Source of the DNA: Streptomyces sp. QL37
GTDB lineage: Bacteria > Actinomycetota > Actinomycetes > Streptomycetales > Streptomycetaceae
Assembly: GCF_002941025.1 (NCBI RefSeq)
Contig: NZ_PTJS01000001.1
Location: forward strand, 558,001 to 622,000
Length of the DNA stretch: 64,000 nucleotides
Direction: 5' to 3'
Shown here: positions 16,221 through 25,193 of the stretch, one piece after another
Layout of the letters: the number at the start of each line of letters is the position of its first letter
Numbering within the stretch: the first letter of the stretch is position 1
Translations under genes and position numbers: made by a program
Notes under the pieces: model-generated
Told to the model about the DNA's origin: nothing
What the model saw: only the letters and a program-made list of their open reading frames with translations
The model's database searches: none

Positions 16221-17170
16221 GCCGCCACCCCCGAGCGTGGTGCGAGCCGGTGGGTGACGAGGTCGGCGCCGAGGTTGAGCGCGACGGTGGCGAGGCCGAA
16301 GACCACCGCGAGTCCCTGCACGACGGGGATGTCGCGGTCGGCCACGGCGTTCATGAGGACGGTGCCGAGTCCGGGGATCACGTAGAGGGCCTCCACGACG
16401 ATGACGCCGCACAGCAGCCAGTCGATGGTGCGGGCGAGCTGCTGCGTGGCGGGGGCCAGGGCGTTGGGCAGGGCGTGCGCGTAGCGGATGCGGCCCCCGG
16501 AGATCCCGTACCGCTCGGCATGGGCGGTGTACGGGGCGGCGAGCGCCTCGATCATTCCGGCCCGGACCAGGCGGGCCAGCGAGCAGACGGGCCGGGCGAG
16601 CAGGACCAGGACGGGCAGGACGAGTACGGCGGGGTGCGCGAGCAGCCCTGTGCCGTAACCGACGGCGGTCGGCGGGAGCCAGCCGAGCCGCAGGGCGAAG
16701 ACGCTCACCAGCAGTACTCCCAGGGCGAATTCGGGCACCGCGTAGACCCCGAGGGTCGCGGAGCTGATCAGCCGGTCGGTGAACCGGCCTTCGTGGCGGG
16801 CGGCGAGGACTCCGAGCCCCACCCCCACCGGGACCAGGAGCAGGACCGTGACCGCGGCGAGGAGCAGGGTGGGGCCGAAGCCGTCCGCGAGGAATCCGGC
16901 GACGGGCCGTCCGGAGGTGAGCGAGGTGCCGAAGTCGCCGTGGAGCAGCCCCACGACCCAGTCCCCCAGGCGTTCGTGGGCGGGCCGGTCGAGCCCCATC
17001 GCCTCCCGGACCGCCGCGATGCGCCGCGGGTCGGGCTGGTCCCCGGCGAATGCCACCGCCGCGTCGCCCGGCAGTGCCTCGGTGAGCGCGAAGACCAGCA
17101 GCACGACGGCCGCGGTCTGCAGGGCGCCGAGGAGCAGCCGCCGGGCGATCCAGGAGCGCAGTCCGGTCAC
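16217..17170 (-). CDS. Opp/Nik-type ABC permease, DppB-like
   Basis: A 317-residue inner-membrane permease of the DppB/NikB subgroup. The N-terminal helix, the family segment ALPGDAAVAF, the large periplasmic region REAMGLDRPAHERLGDWV, and the coupling loop YTAHAERYGISGGRIRYAHALPNAL are all present, with about six membrane segments. The GTG start overlaps the stop of the binding-protein gene by four bases. Together with the second permease and the double ATPase it forms a full importer for the lipoprotein-bound substrate. Confidence 0.9.
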   Translation of the reverse strand: MTGLRSWIARRLLLGALQTAAVVLLVFALTEALPGDAAVAFAGDQPDPRRIAAVREAMGLDRPAHERLGDWVVGLLHGDFGTSLTSGRPVAGFLADGFGPTLLLAAVTVLLLVPVGVGLGVLAARHEGRFTDRLISSATLGVYAVPEFALGVLLVSVFALRLGWLPPTAVGYGTGLLAHPAVLVLPVLVLLARPVCSLARLVRAGMIEALAAPYTAHAERYGISGGRIRYAHALPNALAPATQQLARTIDWLLCGVIVVEALYVIPGLGTVLMNAVADRDIPVVQGLAVVFGLATVALNLGADLVTHRLAPRSGVAA

Positions 17171-18765
17171 GCCAGCCAGACCTTGTCGAAGCGGGCCCAG
17201 TCAAGGGTGTTGGCGGGTGCTTCGCGCGCGACGCCCCGCAGGGACCGCGATGTGCCGAGGATCCAGTCGCCGAAGCCCCAGACGAGGAAGCCTCCTTCGG
17301 CGTGCAGCTGTCGCTGCATCCGCCCGTAGAGGGCCGCCCGGTCCGTCCTGTCCTTGGTGGACTGGGCCTGCCGGTAGAGCGCGTCGAAGTTCTTGTCCCG
17401 CCACCTGGTGGCGTTGGTGGTGGAGTCGGTGAGCAGCCGCTGGGAGATGTGGGACTCGATGGGCATGGCCCCGGACCGGTAGCAGCACAGGGTGCCGGAG
17501 TCGAGGATGTCCTTCCAGTAGGAGTCCTTGCTCCCCATCCGTACGTCGACGGTGACTCCGGCGCGTGCCGCCTGGTCCCGGAAGATGCCGGCGGCCTCGG
17601 TGAAGCCGGCGGCGACGGCGGAGGTGTCGAGTGTGACCTTCAGGTCCCGCGCACCGGCCTGTGCGAGCAGTCTGCGGGCACGGCCGATGTCCTGTTCGCG
17701 CTGGGGGAGTTCGTCCGCGTAGTACTCGTATCCCTTGCCGAAGAGGTCGTTGCCCTTCTCGCCCGCGCCGGACAGGGCGCCGTCCACCAGTTCCTCGCGG
17801 TCGGCGATGAGGAAGAACGCCTCGCGGACCCGGGGGTCGTCGAAGGGCGGGCGGTCGGTCTTCATGGCGAACGCCTGCATGGCGCTGTTCCGCAGCCGGA
17901 CGATCTCGACGGCGCCGGCCTTCTCGTGGGCGCGTCCGGTGGCGGGGTTGAGCTCGTGCGCGTACTCGACCTGGCCGCCGAGGAGGGCGTTGATGCGGGC
18001 GGACTCCTCGTTGGCGACGATGAATTCGAGCTCGTCGAGGTGGGGCGCGCCCTCCCAGTGGTCGTCGTTGCGCCGCAGGACGGTGGACCGGCCGGGGGTG
18101 AAGGAGACGAAGCGGAAGGGGCCGGTGCCGATGGGCTCGCGGTCGAATCCGGTGGCGCCGTCCTGGACGATGAAAGTGCCGAAGGCGGCCATCACGTTGG
18201 GGAATTCGGCCGTCGGCCGCTTGAGCACGAACTCGACGGTCCGCTCCCCCGTGGCGCGGCTCGCCTTCAGATCGATGGGCTCCAGGGACGCACGGGCGCG
18301 GTACGCCTTCGCCGGGTCTGCGATGCGGCGGTAGCTGTACAGGACGTCGGCGGCCGTCACGGGCTTCCCGTCGTGGAACTCCGCCTGCCTGAGGGTGATG
18401 GTCCAGCGGTCGAGGCCGGTGTTCGGTTCCCATGTCTCGGCCAGTCGTGGGACCGCGGCCAGGTCCGCGCCGTAGTCGGCGAGCTTGTCGAAGAGGGCCT
18501 TGCCGCGGGCGGCGTCGGCGAAGAGGTTCCCCAGGTGCGGGTCGAGGGTCTCGCTCGCGCCGCCCCCGGCGAAGGCGGCGCGGACCCGTCCGCCGCGCCG
18601 GGGTGTGCCGTCGCCCTTGTCGGTGCCGGTCTCGGTGGCGGTGGGCGCGGAGCACCCGGCGAGCGTGAGCGCGCCGAGTCCGGCGGCTCCCCCGGCGGCG
18701 GCGGCGAGGAAGCCGCGCCTGCGCAGACCGGGGAAGCGTTCGTGTCTGTCGGCTGATGCGGTCAT
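17167..18765 (-). CDS. Family-5 (peptide/nickel-type) solute-binding lipoprotein
   Basis: A 532-residue extracellular binding lipoprotein (SBP_bac_5). Tat-like Arg residues (LRRRGFL, about 15-21) and the lipobox LAGC (Cys38) mark an exported lipoprotein. The body has the family's AETWEPN, TLRQAEFHDGKPVTAADV and GTGPFRF segments. This family binds peptides, nickel-chelates and metallophores (for example NikA, and CntA for staphylopine). The ATG follows GGGAGA at a normal distance and overlaps the methyltransferase stop. Substrate is inferred from the operon: likely the metal complex of the molecule made by the upstream enzymes. Confidence 0.9.
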   Translation of the reverse strand: MTASADRHERFPGLRRRGFLAAAAGGAAGLGALTLAGCSAPTATETGTDKGDGTPRRGGRVRAAFAGGGASETLDPHLGNLFADAARGKALFDKLADYGADLAAVPRLAETWEPNTGLDRWTITLRQAEFHDGKPVTAADVLYSYRRIADPAKAYRARASLEPIDLKASRATGERTVEFVLKRPTAEFPNVMAAFGTFIVQDGATGFDREPIGTGPFRFVSFTPGRSTVLRRNDDHWEGAPHLDELEFIVANEESARINALLGGQVEYAHELNPATGRAHEKAGAVEIVRLRNSAMQAFAMKTDRPPFDDPRVREAFFLIADREELVDGALSGAGEKGNDLFGKGYEYYADELPQREQDIGRARRLLAQAGARDLKVTLDTSAVAAGFTEAAGIFRDQAARAGVTVDVRMGSKDSYWKDILDSGTLCCYRSGAMPIESHISQRLLTDSTTNATRWRDKNFDALYRQAQSTKDRTDRAALYGRMQRQLHAEGGFLVWGFGDWILGTSRSLRGVAREAPANTLDWARFDKVWLA

Positions 18766-19601
18766 GGCTGATCTCCCGTTGCTGGATGTGCTGAATCGCC
18801 GGTGGACGCCGGTGCCCGTTTCCTCGCGACGAGGTGGATCCGGTCGCCGTCGGCCGCTGTACCGGGCTCGGCTCCCGGACGCCAGGGCGGTTCGGTGCGT
18901 GGCCCGGGCCCGTCGTACAGGGCGAGTACGTCGAAGCCGTGCGCGGTGAGGAAGTGGCGCAGTTCCTGGGGCAGGAGCAGTCGCCACGCGGAGTGCTCCT
19001 CGACGGGCGGGCCGCCCTGGTCGGTGGTCCAGACGCGTGTGCGCCGCAGGAGCTGGGCGGCGCGGTCGACGCGCAGTGCGGTGGACGAGCGGTAGGTCGT
19101 GCCGTGCCAGGTGAAGCGGGAGACGGCGGGCGCGGTGGGGGGTGCGTCCCGGCCGAGGAAGTACGCGCCGTTGCGCATCTCACCGACCAGCAGGCCGCCG
19201 GGCACCAGGGTGCGCCGGCAGGACGCCAGGAAGCCGTCGAGCTGCTCGTTCGTGTGGCAGTAGAGCAGCGAACTGTCCAGGCACACCACGGCGTCGAAGA
19301 CCCGCTGTCCGAAATCGAACCGGCTGAGATCGGCCTGTACGTACTCCGGGCCCGGGTGGTGGGCGCGGGCGTGGGCGAGCATGGTGCCGGAGAGGTCGGC
19401 GCCGGTGACACGGCGTCCGGCGCGGTGCAGAGCGGCGGCGTCCCGGCCGGTCCCGCAGCCCAGGTCCAGGACGGCGGGCCCGGCGTCGTACCGTCGCAGG
19501 AGGTCCTCCGCCCAGCGTCCGGCGAGGCGTTCGGGGTCCGGGAATCGGGCCTCGTACAGCTCGGGGCGGTCGGTGAGCAGATTGCCCGTACGGTGCTTCA
19601 T
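18762..19601 (-). CDS. SAM-dependent methyltransferase
   Basis: A 279-residue class I methyltransferase. Motif I is LDLGCGTGRDAA (about residues 45-56), followed by the acidic GADLS, QADLSRFDF and the VVCLDSSLLYC region that in small-molecule methyltransferases closes the active site. A C-terminal beta-rich half completes the fold. It lies between an exporter and the importer genes with 4-bp overlaps both sides. In this operon it is likely to methylate the peptide-like product or a precursor (amine or carboxylate); the target cannot be told from the sequence. Confidence 0.87.
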   Translation of the reverse strand: MKHRTGNLLTDRPELYEARFPDPERLAGRWAEDLLRRYDAGPAVLDLGCGTGRDAAALHRAGRRVTGADLSGTMLAHARAHHPGPEYVQADLSRFDFGQRVFDAVVCLDSSLLYCHTNEQLDGFLASCRRTLVPGGLLVGEMRNGAYFLGRDAPPTAPAVSRFTWHGTTYRSSTALRVDRAAQLLRRTRVWTTDQGGPPVEEHSAWRLLLPQELRHFLTAHGFDVLALYDGPGPRTEPPWRPGAEPGTAADGDRIHLVARKRAPASTGDSAHPATGDQP

Positions 19602-20872
19602 GCCGTCACCGCCACAGGCGCGGGCTGTGTCCGTGGCAGGGTGCCGTTGCGGTGCAGCCAGGTCACGGCGGCCGCCGAGACCAGCCCGGCGGCGAGGCAG
19701 CAGGCCCAGGGGAGCAGCTCGGCCGGGCTGTCGTCCCCGCCTCTCCGGGCGGCGTCCATGGCCCAGCCGACAGCCGCGTTGCCGACGGCTGCCGCGATGC
19801 CGGAGACCGCGTAGAAGATCCCGAAGTACGTTCCGGTCAGCGCCTGTCTGCCGAAGCCGGGGATCAGTTCCATGACGAAGGGCTGCGCGGTCATGACGCC
19901 CAGGTGGAGCAGGAGTGCGCCGGCCAGCACGGGCAGGGCGCGCAGGGCGGCGTCCAGGGCACCGTCCGGCGGTGTGTCCGTGCCCGCGACGAGCATCGGC
20001 GGTACGAAGGCGAGCCCCATCAGCACCATGCCGGTGGCGATCCAGCGTCCTCTGGTCCCCCGGTTCTTGAGCGCGCGGGTGATCCGCAGCTGGAAGGCGA
20101 TGCCCGCGACCGTCCCCACCAGGAAGACGAGTCCGGCGGCGCCGTCCCAGCCGGTGGCCTGGCGGGCGCCGGCCGGCAGCAGCAGATAGAGCTGGTTCTC
20201 CAGGGTGAACATGCCGACCATCGACAGTGCGAAGGCGAGGAAGGCGCGGTTGCCGACGGCTTCCCGCCAGTCGGAGGTGACGCTGCCCGTGGCCGGCGGC
20301 GCCTCCCGGGCGGGGAGCACCAGGGCCTGGGCGACTGTGAGCAGGGCGAAGATGCCGGCGGCGGTGAGCGCGGACGCCCGGAAGTCGACCAGCAGCAGGA
20401 CACTGCCGAGGAGCGGTCCGATGAGGGCACCGGTCGTCGCGAAGACGTTGAACAGGGCGAAGGCCTCGGCCCTGCGCTCCCCCGCCTCCTGCGCGAGGTA
20501 GGTGCGGACGGCGGGGTTGAACAGGGCGCCGGCCACTCCGCTGAGTACGGAGGCGGCGAGCAGCACGGGCAGTCCGTCACCGAGCGCGAACAGGGCGAAG
20601 CCGGCGGTGCGTATCGCACATCCGGCGATGATGACGCCTCGCGCGCCGAGCCGGTCGGCGGCGGAGCCGCCTATGAGGAAGAGGCCTTGCTGGCTCAGGT
20701 TGCGTACGCCGAGGACGATGCCGACGACGGCCGCCGACATGCCCAGGTTGTCGCCGAGGTGGGTGGCGAGGTAGGGGATGAGGAGGTAGAAGCCGGTGTT
20801 GACGCCGAGCTGATTGACCAGCAGCAGGCGGATGGCGAGCGGGAATCGGCGGATCTCGTGCACGGTCCTCAT
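19598..20872 (-). CDS. MFS exporter
   Basis: A 424-residue major facilitator transporter with 12 predicted helices. The loop 2-3 motif appears as GGSAADRLGARGV, close to the canonical GxxxDRxGRR of drug/metabolite exporters. It is placed between the biosynthetic enzymes and the importer, a position occupied by the staphylopine exporter CntE in the Cnt system, so I infer secretion of the operon's product. Its ATG overlaps the stop of the epimerase gene and its own stop overlaps the methyltransferase ATG. Confidence 0.87.
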   Translation of the reverse strand: MRTVHEIRRFPLAIRLLLVNQLGVNTGFYLLIPYLATHLGDNLGMSAAVVGIVLGVRNLSQQGLFLIGGSAADRLGARGVIIAGCAIRTAGFALFALGDGLPVLLAASVLSGVAGALFNPAVRTYLAQEAGERRAEAFALFNVFATTGALIGPLLGSVLLLVDFRASALTAAGIFALLTVAQALVLPAREAPPATGSVTSDWREAVGNRAFLAFALSMVGMFTLENQLYLLLPAGARQATGWDGAAGLVFLVGTVAGIAFQLRITRALKNRGTRGRWIATGMVLMGLAFVPPMLVAGTDTPPDGALDAALRALPVLAGALLLHLGVMTAQPFVMELIPGFGRQALTGTYFGIFYAVSGIAAAVGNAAVGWAMDAARRGGDDSPAELLPWACCLAAGLVSAAAVTWLHRNGTLPRTQPAPVAVTA

Positions 20873-21936
20873 GAGGCGGTGCTCCAGGCCCCGGCTTCGT
20901 CGCGGGGCCGTACGCCGAGCCCCGGGAGCCCGTTGGCGGCGACGAAGCCGTCGTCGCCCCCGATGCCGGTCCATGGGTCGTGGGCGAGCAGGAGGTGGCC
21001 GTCGAGGTCGGTCCAGCGGGCGCGGTCGGCGATGTGGACGGCGGGGGCGATGCCCAGGGTGCTGGCGGTCAGGCAGCCGAGCATCAGGTCTGTGCCACTG
21101 CCCTCGATCAGCGCGGCGATGCGGAGAGCGGCGTGGACACCGCCGCATTTGGCGAGTTTGACGTTGATCCCGTGGACGCGTCCGGCCAGCCGCCGCGCGT
21201 CCTCGTAGGTGACCGCGTCCTCGTCGGCGATGACGGGGACGGGCGAGCGGGCGGCGAGCCGGGCGAGGGCCTCCGGGTCGCCGGGGGTGAGTGGCTGTTC
21301 CACGGCTTCGACGCCGAGGTCGGCGAACCGCGGCAGGAGCCTGCGTGCCTGCCCCTCCGACCAGGCACCGTTGGGGTCGAGGAGCAGCCGGGCGGTGGGG
21401 GCGGCTGCGCGGACGGCGCGTACCCGGTCCAGGTCGGCTTCCTCGTCCGGGTCGCCCGCCTTGAGCTTGATGAGTGAGAATCCGGCTTCGGCCAGCCTGC
21501 GGGCCTGGGTGGCCGCCCGCCCCGGGGAGGTGAGGGAGACCGTGCGGGCGGTGGCGGCCCTCGGTGCGGCGGGAGAGCCGAGGAAGCGGTGGACGGCGGT
21601 GGCGGTGCGCTTGCCGACCAGGTCGAGGAGCGCCGCCTCGGTGGCGGCGGTGACGGCGGCCGGGGTGCCGGGTGGGGTGAGCTCCCCGGCGCGCAGGGCG
21701 TGCAGGGCGGTCTCCGGTCCGGCGAAGCGGGTGAGCCGCTCCCCGGTGCGGGCGGCGAGTCGTTGCAGCGCCGACGTGTCGAGACCGTAGAAGACGCTGG
21801 TGACGGCCTCTCCATGGCCGGCGAGCCCTTCGTGCTCGACGGTGAGGCGGACGGCGTCGCGGGCGGTCATGGTCGACCGCGAGATGCGCAACGGCTCGGC
21901 GAGGACGAGCCGCACGGTGTGCTGGGTGAGTTTCAT
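20869..21936 (-). CDS. Enolase-superfamily enzyme, dipeptide-epimerase-like
   Basis: A 355-residue mandelate racemase/muconate-lactonising (MLE) subgroup protein. The catalytic KxK motif is LIKLKAG (about 153), metal ligands are in LLLDPNG (about 186), VEQPL (about 211) and IADEDA (about 236), and the opposite-face Lys in INVKLAKCGG (about 257). This pattern fits L-Ala-D/L-Glu and other dipeptide epimerases. In this operon it probably inverts a stereocentre of an amino acid or dipeptide unit made with the ATP-grasp ligase. o-Succinylbenzoate synthase activity is the main alternative but no menaquinone genes are near. Confidence 0.85.
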   Translation of the reverse strand: MKLTQHTVRLVLAEPLRISRSTMTARDAVRLTVEHEGLAGHGEAVTSVFYGLDTSALQRLAARTGERLTRFAGPETALHALRAGELTPPGTPAAVTAATEAALLDLVGKRTATAVHRFLGSPAAPRAATARTVSLTSPGRAATQARRLAEAGFSLIKLKAGDPDEEADLDRVRAVRAAAPTARLLLDPNGAWSEGQARRLLPRFADLGVEAVEQPLTPGDPEALARLAARSPVPVIADEDAVTYEDARRLAGRVHGINVKLAKCGGVHAALRIAALIEGSGTDLMLGCLTASTLGIAPAVHIADRARWTDLDGHLLLAHDPWTGIGGDDGFVAANGLPGLGVRPRDEAGAWSTAS

Positions 21937-23018
21937 GGCTGCCTCTCCAGTCGATTCGCCAGCGGATCGGTGACGGTGGTGCACCTGGACCAGCCCCCGG
22001 CCTGCGGGGTGCGCGGGTGCGGGACGTCGACGGGGGTCCGGGCCGCCCGGGCGGGGTCCAGTTGGTGGGCGGTCATGAAGTCGTCGTCGTAGACGGTGGA
22101 GAGGTAGCGGTGGGGCCCGTCGGGGAAGACGGTGGCGACGGTGGCCCCGGGGTGGGTGCGCGCCGCCCAGGCGGAGACGCGGGCGACGGCGCCGGTGCTC
22201 CAGCCACCGCTGACGAAGTTGCCCCGGGCGAGACGCCGGCAGGAGTCGGCGGCTTCGGCCGGGCCGATCCAGTGGACCTCGTCGAAGGCGTCGTAGGCGA
22301 CGTTGCGGGGGTGGATGCTGCTGCCCAGCCCGCGCATCAGCCTGGGCGCGGCGGCCTGTCCGAAGATGGTGGATCCGGTGGAGTCGACGGCTACGACGCG
22401 CAGGCCCGGCCAGTGTCTGCGCAGCGGTCCGGCGATCCCTGCGCTGTGGCCTCCGGTGCCGACGCTGCAGACGAGAATGTCGAGGCGGTCCAACTGGGTG
22501 GCCAGTTCGGCCGCGAGGGAGGCGTAACCCGCGGTGTTGTCCGGGTTGTTGTACTGGTCGGGCCAGTAGGCGCCGGGCAGCCGGCCGAGCAGGTCGTGCA
22601 GTCGCTCCAGGCGTGCGCCCTGCCAGCCGCCGTGCGCGGCAGGACGGTCCACGATTTCGAGGCGCGCACCGTACGAGCGGAGCAACTGCCGCATCGAGGG
22701 TTCGAGTTCACTGTCGCCGACGAGCACGACGGGGTGCCCGAGTGCCTGCCCGGCGAAGGCGAGTCCTATGCCGAGCGTGCCGGAGGTCGACTCCACGACG
22801 GGAGCGCCGGGGAGCAGTTGGCCGCGTTCCTCGGCCCCCAGGAGCATGGAGACGGCGGCCCGTGCCTTCATCCCGCCGACGGCGTGCCCTTCGAGCTTGG
22901 CCCAGAAGCCGGGGTGGGGCAGGGGCAGTCCGGTGGTGATCCTTGCCAGCGGGGTGCGGCCGAGGAGGGCGAGGAGCTCGCGGTTGGGGGCGAGGGCGGG
23001 CAGGGATGCCGTGGTCAC
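21933..23018 (-). CDS. PLP-dependent beta-replacement enzyme (cysteine synthase / SbnA-like)
   Basis: A 361-residue fold-type II PLP enzyme. Lys51 (GGMKARAA) is the likely Schiff-base lysine, and SVGTGGHSAG (about 183-192) is the phosphate cup. The substrate loop is ESTSGTLG (about 74-81), where cysteine synthases have TSGNTG, so the usual Asn is replaced. The DQYNNPDN segment recalls cysteine synthase and SbnA. SbnA-type enzymes use O-phosphoserine with another amine to make diaminopropionate precursors of metallophores. Here it could form a C-N bond for a chelator backbone. GTG at 23018 follows GGAGG and overlaps the upstream stop. The substrate is inferred, not shown. Confidence 0.88.
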   Translation of the reverse strand: MTTASLPALAPNRELLALLGRTPLARITTGLPLPHPGFWAKLEGHAVGGMKARAAVSMLLGAEERGQLLPGAPVVESTSGTLGIGLAFAGQALGHPVVLVGDSELEPSMRQLLRSYGARLEIVDRPAAHGGWQGARLERLHDLLGRLPGAYWPDQYNNPDNTAGYASLAAELATQLDRLDILVCSVGTGGHSAGIAGPLRRHWPGLRVVAVDSTGSTIFGQAAAPRLMRGLGSSIHPRNVAYDAFDEVHWIGPAEAADSCRRLARGNFVSGGWSTGAVARVSAWAARTHPGATVATVFPDGPHRYLSTVYDDDFMTAHQLDPARAARTPVDVPHPRTPQAGGWSRCTTVTDPLANRLERQP

Positions 23019-23854
23019 GAGGTGCCTCCGTCGTCCGCGCGGTAGCGGTGGATGATTCCGGGCCCGCCGTCGAGCCAGAAGAAGGGATACGGTTCCGCGC
23101 ACACGGCGGTCACTCCGGTGCCCAGGAAGCGGGGCAGGACCGCGCTTCCGGTCTGCGCGAACATGACGAGCGGCTTCCCGTGCTCCTGGGAGCTCCGGCG
23201 CAGTGGGTCGAAGGTTCCGTTGCCGAGTGTCATGCCGGAGGCCAGCACCGCGTCACAGCGGCCGATCTCCCCGAGTGCGTCCGGTGTGATGGGCTCGCCC
23301 CACTCGGTGGTGCCGCCCTTCAGGTCGCAGGGAATCCCGGTGAGGCCGCGCGAACGCAGCTCGGCGAGCAGGGAGTTGACGACCCCGACGACGAGCACGG
23401 TGGAGCCGGGCTCCAGGTCCAGCAGGTCGGTCACGGCGGCGGCCCGCGCCCGCGAACGCTCCAGCGAGCTTCCGGCGGGAATGGTCACCGGCCGCGCGCC
23501 GTGGGACGGAGTGTGCGGCGTGACGTCCATCAGGTAGGCGTCCAGCGCGGCGACGCGCACGGGCAGCAGCGGATGGGTGAGGAGTGCGGCCACGTCGGCG
23601 CCGGCGCAGTCCTCGACGGTTCCGGCGGGAAGCGCCCCGGGTTCGACCGCGCACGACCCGACGGCTCGGCCGAGCCGGAGGCTGAGGACCTCGTTGCGGT
23701 ATCCGCCGCGCCGCCCGTCGTGCCGTACGGCCTGGGACGTCGTGAAGGCCACGGCGATCCTGCGGGTCAGGGGGTCCGGGCCGAGTTCGCCGTGGAGTGC
23801 CCGCCGGAGGAGGGTGCCGAGACACGGGGCCTGGACGGGCGAGGTCGTCGTCAT
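23015..23854 (-). CDS. DUF4213/DUF364 putative heavy-metal chelation protein
   Basis: A 279-residue protein with an N-terminal enolase-N-like DUF4213 region (about residues 5-85) and a Rossmann-type DUF364 domain (about 100-255): VLVVGVVNSLLAEL, the KGGTTEWGEPI loop and the CDAVLASGMTLGNGTFDPL block are family-like. Pfam labels both domains as putative heavy-metal chelation on structural and contextual grounds; no enzyme activity is established. Its second place in this operon, behind a Zur-like box, strengthens a metal role. It may handle a metal-bound intermediate or act as an NAD-type enzyme on it. ATG overlaps the ATP-grasp stop; GTGA overlaps downstream. Confidence 0.82.
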   Translation of the reverse strand: MTTTSPVQAPCLGTLLRRALHGELGPDPLTRRIAVAFTTSQAVRHDGRRGGYRNEVLSLRLGRAVGSCAVEPGALPAGTVEDCAGADVAALLTHPLLPVRVAALDAYLMDVTPHTPSHGARPVTIPAGSSLERSRARAAAVTDLLDLEPGSTVLVVGVVNSLLAELRSRGLTGIPCDLKGGTTEWGEPITPDALGEIGRCDAVLASGMTLGNGTFDPLRRSSQEHGKPLVMFAQTGSAVLPRFLGTGVTAVCAEPYPFFWLDGGPGIIHRYRADDGGTS

Positions 23855-25107
23855 GAGCGCACCAGCCGGGGGCGTACGCCCGCGAGCAGTGCCTCGACAC
23901 GGGCCCGTGCGCCGAGCCCGCCGGCGTCGCCCGCCATGATGTGCCCGAGATACGCGTTGTTGCTGTCGGCCGCCTCGACCGTGCGGCCCGCCTCGGCGAC
24001 CTGGACCTCCAGCACCCCGTCGGCGTCCCGTACGCGGTCGGCGCCCTCCACGGACGCGAGGGTGCCCGCGCTTCCGGGGACGAGGAATCCGATGGCAGCA
24101 CTGCGCAGCCCCGTGTCACGGCGGCGGAGATCGGGTTCCCGCCCGAGCGCCACGTCGACGCACGCGGCGGCGAGGTCGATCCCGGTGACGTGGCGGACCA
24201 GTTCGGTGATGCGATTGCCCGCCGGGCGGGGATTGACCTCCACGACCCGGGGGCCGTCGGCCGTCAGCTTGATCTCGGTGTGCGCCACGACGTCGTCGAG
24301 CCCCAGCGCCGCCCCGGCGCTCACCGCGGTGCGGGTCGCGGCGGCCAGGTCGTCCGCTGTCAGGGCGGCCGGGAACATGTGGCCGGTCTCGACGAAGGCC
24401 GGGGCTCCGCCGACGCTCTTGTCGGTCACGCCGACGACGTGCGCGACGCCGCGCCGGGTCACGGTCTCGACGCTCACCTCCGGCCCGTGGAGGAACTCCT
24501 CGAGCAGGATGTGGGGTGCGCGCCGCTGCCCCCTCGCGTTGTGCGGGAAGCCCGCGAGCGCCCGGCAGGCCGCGGCCAGCTCCTCCGCGTCGTCGACCCT
24601 GCGTACGAACATGCCCGCGCAGAGGTCCACCGGCTTGACCACCAGCGGATAACCGATGTCCTGGGCGGCCGCGGCGGCCGCCGCCCCGTCCGCACACACC
24701 GCGAAACGAGGGCCGGGGACACCGGCGGCGGCCAGGACTCGACGTGTGGCGTCCTTGCGGCAGGCGTTCTCCATGGCCTCGGCCGAGGGACCCGGCAGCC
24801 CCAGCAGGGTGGCGATCCTGGCCGCGGTCGGCAGGTAGTAGTCACAGGACGTGACCACCCCGTCGAAGCGCAGGGCGTCGTGCAGCCGTTCGACCTGGGG
24901 AAGCAGCGTGTCCGCGTCATTCGTGGGCGCCGTGAGGACATTACGCGCGGTGAGCAGCGGATGCGCCGTCCCCTCCGGTGCCGCTCGGAGGTAATGGTGC
25001 AGATCGCGGGTGAGGAAGGTGAAGTGATGACCACCCTCCTCCAGGGCCCGCGGCAGCAGTCTGCTCATCGATCCGACCCAGCTCTCGACCACCAACAGAT
25101 GAGCCAC
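23851..25107 (-). CDS. ATP-grasp amino-acid ligase
   Basis: A 418-residue ATP-grasp enzyme. The N-terminal Rossmann-like domain (HLLVVESWVGS) is followed by the central ATP-binding lysine segment YPLVVKPVDLCAG, the ILLEEFLHGPEVSVET hinge and the metal-binding EVNPRPAGNR (about 288-297). This is the carboxylate-amine/thiol ligase subgroup that forms amide bonds between amino acids. It is the first gene of the operon and would join the units made by the PLP enzyme and the epimerase. GTG at 25107 has GAAGGGGGAG upstream. The promoter is at 25194-25222 with a Zur/Fur-like palindrome in its spacer. Confidence 0.88.
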   Translation of the reverse strand: MAHLLVVESWVGSMSRLLPRALEEGGHHFTFLTRDLHHYLRAAPEGTAHPLLTARNVLTAPTNDADTLLPQVERLHDALRFDGVVTSCDYYLPTAARIATLLGLPGPSAEAMENACRKDATRRVLAAAGVPGPRFAVCADGAAAAAAAQDIGYPLVVKPVDLCAGMFVRRVDDAEELAAACRALAGFPHNARGQRRAPHILLEEFLHGPEVSVETVTRRGVAHVVGVTDKSVGGAPAFVETGHMFPAALTADDLAAATRTAVSAGAALGLDDVVAHTEIKLTADGPRVVEVNPRPAGNRITELVRHVTGIDLAAACVDVALGREPDLRRRDTGLRSAAIGFLVPGSAGTLASVEGADRVRDADGVLEVQVAEAGRTVEAADSNNAYLGHIMAGDAGGLGARARVEALLAGVRPRLVRS

Positions 25108-25193
25108 GATCTCCCCCTTCTCACAGTGCCGTTGGGATTGCGGGCAGGCAGAGGGCACCCCCTGACGCGGAGGTTCCCGGCCCGACCGCACAC

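Noticed and set aside
13867..25107. Reading the operon as an ordinary oligopeptide uptake system or a menaquinone pathway
   Set aside because: Ligase, PLP enzyme, exporter and methyltransferase do not fit nutrient uptake, and no menaquinone genes accompany the enolase-type enzyme.
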